DNA from: Ricinus communis
Taxonomy: Eukaryota > Streptophyta > Magnoliopsida > Malpighiales > Euphorbiaceae
Assembly: GCF_019578655.1 (NCBI RefSeq)
Contig: NC_063264.1
Span: forward strand, 24,265,688-24,329,687
Reading direction: 5' to 3'
Length of the DNA stretch: 64,000 nucleotides
A program made the position numbers and the translations under genes. The notes under the pieces are model-generated. The model saw only the letters and a program-made list of their open reading frames with translations. It had not been told where the DNA came from and did not search any database. The stretch's first letter is position 1; each line of letters opens with the position of its first letter. Positions 57,781 to 64,000 of this stretch are shown piece by piece.

Positions 57781-58788
57781 ATGTAATTGTGATGCTGAAC
57801 TATATCATATTTATTGTTTGGCGGTCGAATATCTCAGAGTATCCGTAAGAAAGTAACGGAAGCTGTTTCGACCTTTAGGGCCGTGTTCAGTCGGAACAGA
57901 GAAATAAGCTGGTGATCTAGGAAGTGTGGCGGAAAGAATCTGTTGAATATCATTAGAAGAGCAGTAGTCTTGGCAGCTACTGTTGTTCAATCTGGAAAGA
58001 AAGATCTGTGATGATCTTTAACCAAGAGATCTTTTTCTGAGAATTGTGTAACTAGTTCTATTTCCTCTGTTATCTTGCTCAAGTTTGGTGGGCAAAGGAT
58101 GAAATCGACAAATTATTTAATATATAATATAATTCTAATTTTAATTATTTAATATAATTTTATTTTTAATTTAATATTTAATATAAATAATAAAAATTAA
58201 ATAAAATATTTATTATTTACGTATATTTATTATACGTATAATAGCTTAGTCCTTAGCTGACTGAGCTTAAGATAGTTGGGTACAGAGGCTTTATTGGTTC
58301 TTTATTTGCTTTGGCATTGCTTAATTTAATACCATATGCCTATTTTGCTTGTTTAGTTTTGTTTGAGCTTGAACACAAAGAAATAAATATTCACCAAAGC
58401 ATAACTAGAAAGAGCATAACCTGGTAGCATTTTATATATAAATGATTTTTATATAATAATAAAAAATTATGGTTCCAATTTGAACTTGTTATAAATATAA
58501 ATAAATTTTTTATTGTAATAAGTTATAAATTTTTTAAATTCCGTTTTAAAAAAATATTTCTCTATATAGTAATATTTATATATATAAATTTAAAAAATAT
58601 ATGTTAACAATAAATTTTATCTTTATAATAAAATATATGTTTATATTCATATATAAAGAAATAAATAATAATAATTATAATAATAATAATGATATAAAGA
58701 TGTTAAATTTGAAACATAAAAACAGTTAATAAATTTTTTTACATGTTAGAATACTTATTAGTACAACATAATAATAATGAATAGAAAA

Positions 58789-58842
<54 letters not shown>

Positions 58843-60340
58843 CAATAAAAGAATAAATAGTAAGACTTCTAACAATCTGATTTATTAAAAATAATATTAT
58901 ATATTGAGAATTTATTAGTGCAAGAGAAAAATAAAAGATTAAAATTAATACATATATATATACTTCTCATATATATTACCTTAATATATAATAAATATAA
59001 AAACTTTATAAAAATATATTATAAAAACAAAAACAAAAATTATTTTCTTATTAATATAATTACAAATTAATCTATATACAATATATAAGATAAAAAAATT
59101 CTAAATATAAAATAAAATAAAAATAAATTGCTAGTATATATAAATTGTAAACCTTTTAACTAGCATATCTATAAATTCACTTTAATAATAACTGCATATA
59201 TCAACTTTAGTAAAATCTTAAATTCAAGTTTTATAATTTGTAAATAAATGACAAATAAAATCATTAATATTTTCACTATATTATCAATATTAAACTAATT
59301 TGATTTTGTTATGTAACCAGCTGGTTTGAATTAATTTTATTTTTGGTTTACTAATCCATATGATTATACTTTTAATTGAGAACTCACAAGTCAATGAATA
59401 TAAAAATAATTTTTACTCACTTTAAAATTGCTAGAAACAATTTATACACTATTCTCTCAATTCCATTACAATCATTAATTTTTTTTCTAATTTACTCAAA
59501 TTAAGAAAGCATTAATATAGTTTAATTATAAAAGGAAATAATTAGATTAGACTAATTTATTTTTTTATAAATATTTTAAAATTTATTACACTTATTTCAA
59601 TATACAGATAAAATAAAAAAAAGTAATATTATATTAAATATAAGAGTAACAGACAATTAAAATTTATTTTTATTTAAAAAAAAGACAGTTATAATAGAAT
59701 TGATATAGTTTTATCTATACATCAAATCTATAGATAATTGATACATATTTATTACTTTCTGTATTTTATTATAACGGTTTTTTTATCAAATTAAAAAATT
59801 TTAATTATTTATTAATGCAACATTAATTTTTTTTTCATATTTTATTTTTATATTAAAATAAATAATAATAAATTTTAAAATATATATAAAAAGATAGATT
59901 ATTCTAAATTAACTATTTTTTATAATTAATCCTATTAAATATTTTTTGAAGCCGAATAAATTATTAAAATAATAGTTATAACAAAATAAAAAAATAATTT
60001 CTAAATAATAATAATATAATATTAAAATATAAAATATTCACTTATATGTATTATTATTTTTATTTATTATTGATATTATATATAAATATATATTTATTTT
60101 TTCTCTTCTTGTCGGATTAGTGATAAGGATATTTTCAGTTCTATTACGTACTAATTTATTCAGTGCATGTAATTCAACTAATTTTGGTGAGGTAGATAAT
60201 AAAAACTGAAACAAATTAAAAAAAAAAGTAATTAATAAATCTTAAAATTTATTATGAATTATGCACTTTGATCGGTTAGAAAAGAGAAAAAAAGAAAAAG
60301 AAATCCATGAATGGAATCGGAATCCCTATCCCACCCAAGT
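57781..60340. other. Extremely AT-rich intergenic region
   Basis: No gene. A (AT)n microsatellite spans 58793-58837. Around 59700-59760 a short stretch resembles the left part of the Stowaway-like MITE at 37269-37431. Otherwise simple A/T-rich sequence. Confidence 0.5.
58793..58837. repeat. (AT)n microsatellite
   Basis: About 22 uninterrupted AT units in the A/T-rich spacer. Confidence 0.9.
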
Positions 60341-60350
60341 AAAATCTGAC

Positions 60351-60386
60351 ATGGCAATGGCAATGGCAATGGCAATGGCAATGGCA
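60351..60386 (+). repeat. Hexamer tandem repeat (ATGGCA)6
   Basis: Six perfect ATGGCA units in the promoter region of the kinase gene, about 360-400 bases upstream of its start codon. Confidence 0.95.
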
Positions 60387-60535
60387 TGATTTTGATATTT
60401 TTTCATGAACCGGGTCCTACTATAATTTTCAAACCTTCAATCAATCTCCCCATACGCTTCTCCCACAGAATCAAACGACTCTGCCCTGCCCCTCTTTTCT
60501 TCTTCCTTTCTCGTCTCTTTTCTCCTCTCAAAACC

Positions 60536-60551
60536 AAACCCTAACCCTAAC
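60536..60551 (+). promoter_or_regulatory. Telo-box in the kinase gene promoter/leader
   Basis: AAACCCTAACCCTAAC: two overlapping plant telomere-type units. Telo-boxes are known in promoters of growth-related plant genes, where they bind Myb-type telomere-repeat factors and recruit chromatin regulators. A CT-rich tract (60488-60530) precedes it. Confidence 0.7.
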
Positions 60552-60642
60552 TCTTCCCTAGTTTCTTCAGGAATTAGCCGTTGACACCTAGTCAAAACCG
60601 CACGAATTCAATTCTGTAAACTCTATATCGGAGAAGAAGATT

Positions 60643-60773
60643 ATGGATAGCTTATGGACATCACTATAATGATAAACCTAGAACCCTTCGAGTTTTTGGA
60701 ATTAGGGCAGCAGCAATTCAAGTTCAAATTGCATGGGCGTAAAAAGCGATGCTGGAGCTTCGTAGAGGTGTAA
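60643..60773 (+). promoter_or_regulatory. Upstream ORF cluster overlapping the kinase start
   Basis: Three upstream ATGs lie in the leader. The one at 60643 opens 8 codons and stops at 60669. The one at 60654 opens 39 codons (begins MDITIMINLEPFEF) and stops at 60773, after the main ATG. The one at 60733 opens 10 codons ([10 protein letters not shown]) and stops at 60765, also after the main ATG. If the leader starts upstream of 60643, the overlapping frames should reduce translation of the kinase unless ribosomes leak past them. Transcript start is unknown. Confidence 0.6.
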
Positions 60774-63700
60774 GGAGAGGTCGCGCACCACCGCAACCAC
60801 CACCACAACAACAACAGCAAGAAGAAGAAGAAGAGAGAAGGAGGCCAAGGACAAGATTGGAAACGAAGAGATTGAAAGAGGAGAAACAAGTAAATTATAA
60901 TAAGAATAATAATAAGCAGAAGGATAATAAGGTAATCGTGATATCTGAGGAAAGAGAAGTAGAAGAAGGAGGAGAAGAAGAGGAAGAAGAAAGTGAAAGT
61001 GATTTTTCGAATTTGGAGAAGAAAAAGAATAAGAAATTGGAAATGGGAGATGAGAGTGGTGGTTTGAGTGCTAATAATAATAAAGCTGTTGCTCAAGAAG
61101 AGGAGGGCAGTACTGCTCCTTTCCCCGAAAAGGTATTGAATTATGTTTGTAATTTTGGCTGAATTGGTTTTATTTGACATGAAATTTGCTTCATTTCTGG
61201 TTTCTAGACTCCTATTTATTTTTAGTTTTAGTTAGTGTTGAGAATTGCACAAGTTTGTTTAAATGTGTATATGATCGATTTTTAATTTATTATTTTAGGT
61301 GCCCTTAGAGGATTTGAATAAAAAATTATATCTTACGCATTTAGCTGAGGTTTCTAATTTAGCACATTTGTCAGGGCTAGATGATTATATTGCTTAAGCT
61401 AGATTAATAATTTATCCAATCTTCAGTTATTGAGGTTTTAGTGTAGGTGGATATTTTGTTCTACTTTATTGTTGCTGTTTTTTTGAAGTTCTCAAGTGCA
61501 AAGTGGTGTTTTCGACATTTAGTTTCAGACATGTTAGTTTGGTCATTTATTGTTCAGTGCATTGCTAATTGAGAGTTGTTGTTTGTATAGTCTTACTCTT
61601 AGTTCTATTTTGTGTTGTGTCCCTTAAAATTTCGTTTTCGAATGGGTTTTTGCAAATGGTTTAAGCATTGTTGTTGGGTTGGCAACGAAGATAGGCCACT
61701 AGTTGTGAGTAGGCATTTATTTACATATGCATATAATAGTTTATGTATGTGAGTTTGCTTCTTTTTTGCTTTTTTCATTCAAGTTTCTCTGTTGTTGAAT
61801 GGGTCTATAAAATAGTAGAAAGTTCTGGTCTACCACATTTGAAGTTAATTAAGATTAGCATACTCTGCTTCTGATATTGCTTATTTCATTATTGTAACTA
61901 TAGAAGGTTTATTATTTTCCTTTCCAAGGTTCAAGTGGGAGGGTCACCTTTATACAAGATAGAAAGAAAACTGGGTAAAGGTGGCTTTGGTCAAGTATTT
62001 GTTGGTCGTCGTGTTAATGGTGGAAATGACCGTTCCATGGGTCCTGGGGCTTTGGAGGTAAAATTGGCTTTGTATTGTTATTACCTTTTGTTTTCTATTA
62101 CCGAAATAATTTTATGACTCATTCTCCTAAATATTATCTATTTAAGGTGGCTCTGAAATTTGAGCACAGAAACAGTAAAGGTTGTAATTATGGCCCCCCA
62201 TATGAATGGCAAGTTTATAAGTAAGTTCTTTCTTCTTTTTTTCTTCTCTATTTTTCTTTACTGATTTTGAACTTTCTTCTAATGTATTAGTGACTTTACC
62301 CTTTACACTTTGTTCCACAGCACTCTTGGCGGTAGCCATGGTGTGCCAAGAGTACATTACAAAGGAAGACAAGGAGATTATTATGTCATGGTATGATATG
62401 CAACCTCATATTTCTTTCAGTTCTCCATGTAAATTTGTTGGTTCAACTTGAGCTCGTATGTTTTGCAGGTTATGGACATGCTAGGGCCTAGCCTTTGGGA
62501 TGTATGGAACTCTTCTGGTCAAGCGTGAGTGTTTCATGCATTGCATGCCTCCCGTGTTTTATTATATATTTAATATGCATGTGCGGAGTCTACTGATTCA
62601 TGTTTTCTTCTTATGCTCGGTGGGATCGGGCTTATTGGGGTGACTAATGTTGTATAATCCTTATATTATATGTTGTATTATCTAAATTAACAGTATCTAT
62701 TTCCTGTTTAATTCATTGTTAATTTTCTACTGTGTTTTCCTGCTGTTATTTATGTGTGTGTTTCTTGTTCTTTTCGTACATAGGATGTCCTCAGAAATGG
62801 TAGCTTGTATTGCAGTTGAATCTCTATCTATCCTAGAGAAGATGCATTCAAGAGGGTATGTGGTTTAGCTGCATTTATTGCATTATATAAATTTTCTTCC
62901 AAGTTAAAAGATGAACAAATCATCACAAGGGAAATGCTTCCTTATGTTTCAACACATTTTTTTATATATATATTTTAGCTATGTGCATGGAGATGTAAAG
63001 CCGGAGAACTTTTTACTTGGTCAGCCGGGTACTGCTCAGGAGAAGAAATTATATCTTGTTGACCTTGGATTAGGTGAGTGAATGCCTTAGCTTTTAAAAG
63101 TGCTTTTTCTTTTGTTTCAATTGTTTCTTATTTTTTTAATTCTTGCATAATTTCATAGCAACAAAGTGGAGAGATAGTAGTAATGGGCAGCATGTTGAAT
63201 ATGACCAGCGTCCTGATATGTTCAGGTGAGGGTCAAGGGTTTTTTTTTCGTTTATACTTCGTGTCTGGTGGTCAATCTAACTCTTTGACCACTGTTGATG
63301 GTCTCTGTCCTGTTAATTTCGCTAGGGGAACTGTTCGATATGCTAGTGTTCATGCTCACTTGGGAAGAACTGCTAGTAGGAGGGATGATCTTGAATCTCT
63401 GGCATATACACTGATCTTCCTACATCGAGGCAGATTGCCATGGCAAGGGTATCAGGTATTTACAACAATAATTAATATGCATGTGTCTACATGCGCATAA
63501 ACAAATACATGCATGAAACTGTGCGTATACACATAATACGTATCTGTTATATTGGTAGGTTCCTTGTCTCAGTGATATGCTTACACTTATTATTTTTTTT
63601 CCCTTAAATAATCTTAGGGTGACAACAAGTCCTTCCTAGTTTGCAAAAAGAAGATGGCAACATCTCCAGAAATGCTGTGTTGTTTTTGTCCGCCACCTCT

Positions 63701-64000
63701 TAAGCAATTTCTTGAGGTTGTGGTGAATATGAAATTTGACGAGGAGCCAAACTATTCTAAGCTAGTATCTTTATTTGAGGGCCTGATAGGACCAAATCCA
63801 GCTATAAGGCCCATAAACACTGAGGGTGCTCAAAAGGTAATTATGATGGAATGAAACCTTCGAAAGGGTTGTGATGTTTATTATTTATTTGGTACCTATA
63901 ATTGTAACTCATACATCCTTTGTCAGATTATCTGTCAAGTTGGTCAAAAACGTGGTAGGTTGAATATTGAGGAGGATGATGATGGGCAACCTAGGAAGAA
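60749..64000 (+). CDS. MUT9-like / PPK protein kinase (CK1 group), 3' end beyond window
   Basis: A serine/threonine kinase of the plant MLK/PPK family, nuclear CK1-like enzymes that in Arabidopsis phosphorylate histones (H2A, H3) and photoreceptor or clock partners. Exons: 60749-61132, 61929-62057, 62147-62220, 62321-62390, 62469-62524, 62784-62855, 62979-63073, 63159-63225, 63326-63455, 63618-63836, 63927-64000 and on. All junctions are GT-AG and keep frame, giving 456 residues so far. The first 128 residues are low-complexity (Gln, Glu, Lys) and begin [15 protein letters not shown]. The kinase domain follows: loop GKGGFGQV (144-151), lysine in VALK (175), catalytic VHGDVKPEN (263-272), DLG for DFG (290-292), then RGTVRYAS and [11 protein letters not shown]. 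After it comes [18 protein letters not shown]. From memory the family is about 700 residues, so about a third is missing at the edge. It most resembles the MLK3/MLK4 branch; I do not assign one member. Confidence 0.93.

Noticed and set aside
60641..61180. Minus-strand open frame of 179 codons
   Set aside because: It is the antisense shadow of the first kinase exon, with Phe/Leu runs mirroring Glu/Lys codons.
1..64000. CRISPR arrays, rRNA, tRNA and microRNA precursors
   Set aside because: No regular repeat-spacer array, no rRNA sequence, no complete tRNA fold, and none of the common plant microRNA sequences I know were seen by eye. A covariance-model scan would be decisive for tRNA and small RNAs.

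Overview
The window looks like a nuclear segment from an AT-rich eudicot genome. The evidence is split plant-type genes with GT-AG introns, several plant retrotransposon families, many MITE-like foldbacks and long A/T-rich spacers. Protein similarity, as I recall it, would fit a rosid (perhaps Malpighiales), but that is inference. I see no bacterial, viral or CRISPR content.

Layout. Five host genes are supported. (1) A three-exon NAC transcription factor of the BEARSKIN/SOMBRERO type lies on + at 4376-6674. (2) A 122-residue, three-helix membrane protein lies on + at 24906-25274. (3) A 120-residue relative of it lies on - at 52012-52374. (4) A two-exon gene for a 66-residue conserved plant protein of unknown role lies on + at 56299-56667. 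(5) A MUT9-like/PPK protein kinase of the CK1 group starts at 60749 on +; eleven exons are visible and the gene runs off the right edge.

The rest is mostly mobile-element debris. At 13694-18274 there is a structurally complete but coding-dead Ty1/copia element on -, with both LTRs, PBS and PPT. Broken copia pieces lie at 20735-21850 (+), 26515-26765 (-), 32990-34345 (-), 34370-35330 (+) and 49126-49640 (+). One Ty3/gypsy family with LTRs of about 2.9 kb is present as a solo LTR with a perfect 5-bp target duplication (29293-32266), a 5'-truncated and internally deleted copy (41102-46252), and a fragment at the left edge (1-85). A TRIM lies at 39033-39359. LINE debris lies at 22068-23060 (-) and 56885-57780 (+). 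Several MITEs or foldbacks occur, and a 66-bp tandem repeat lies at 18835-19335.

The host genes do not form a pathway or operon; each has its own spacing and promoter. I did not find a convincing new biological system. The observations most worth checking are the repeated stem-loop units in the gypsy LTR, the upstream ORFs that overlap the kinase start codon, the paired small membrane-protein genes, the 66-residue split gene, and a foldback element with non-repetitive interior sequence. Coordinates of genes, LTRs and splice sites were read directly from the sequence. Family names come from remembered motifs, not from a database search.
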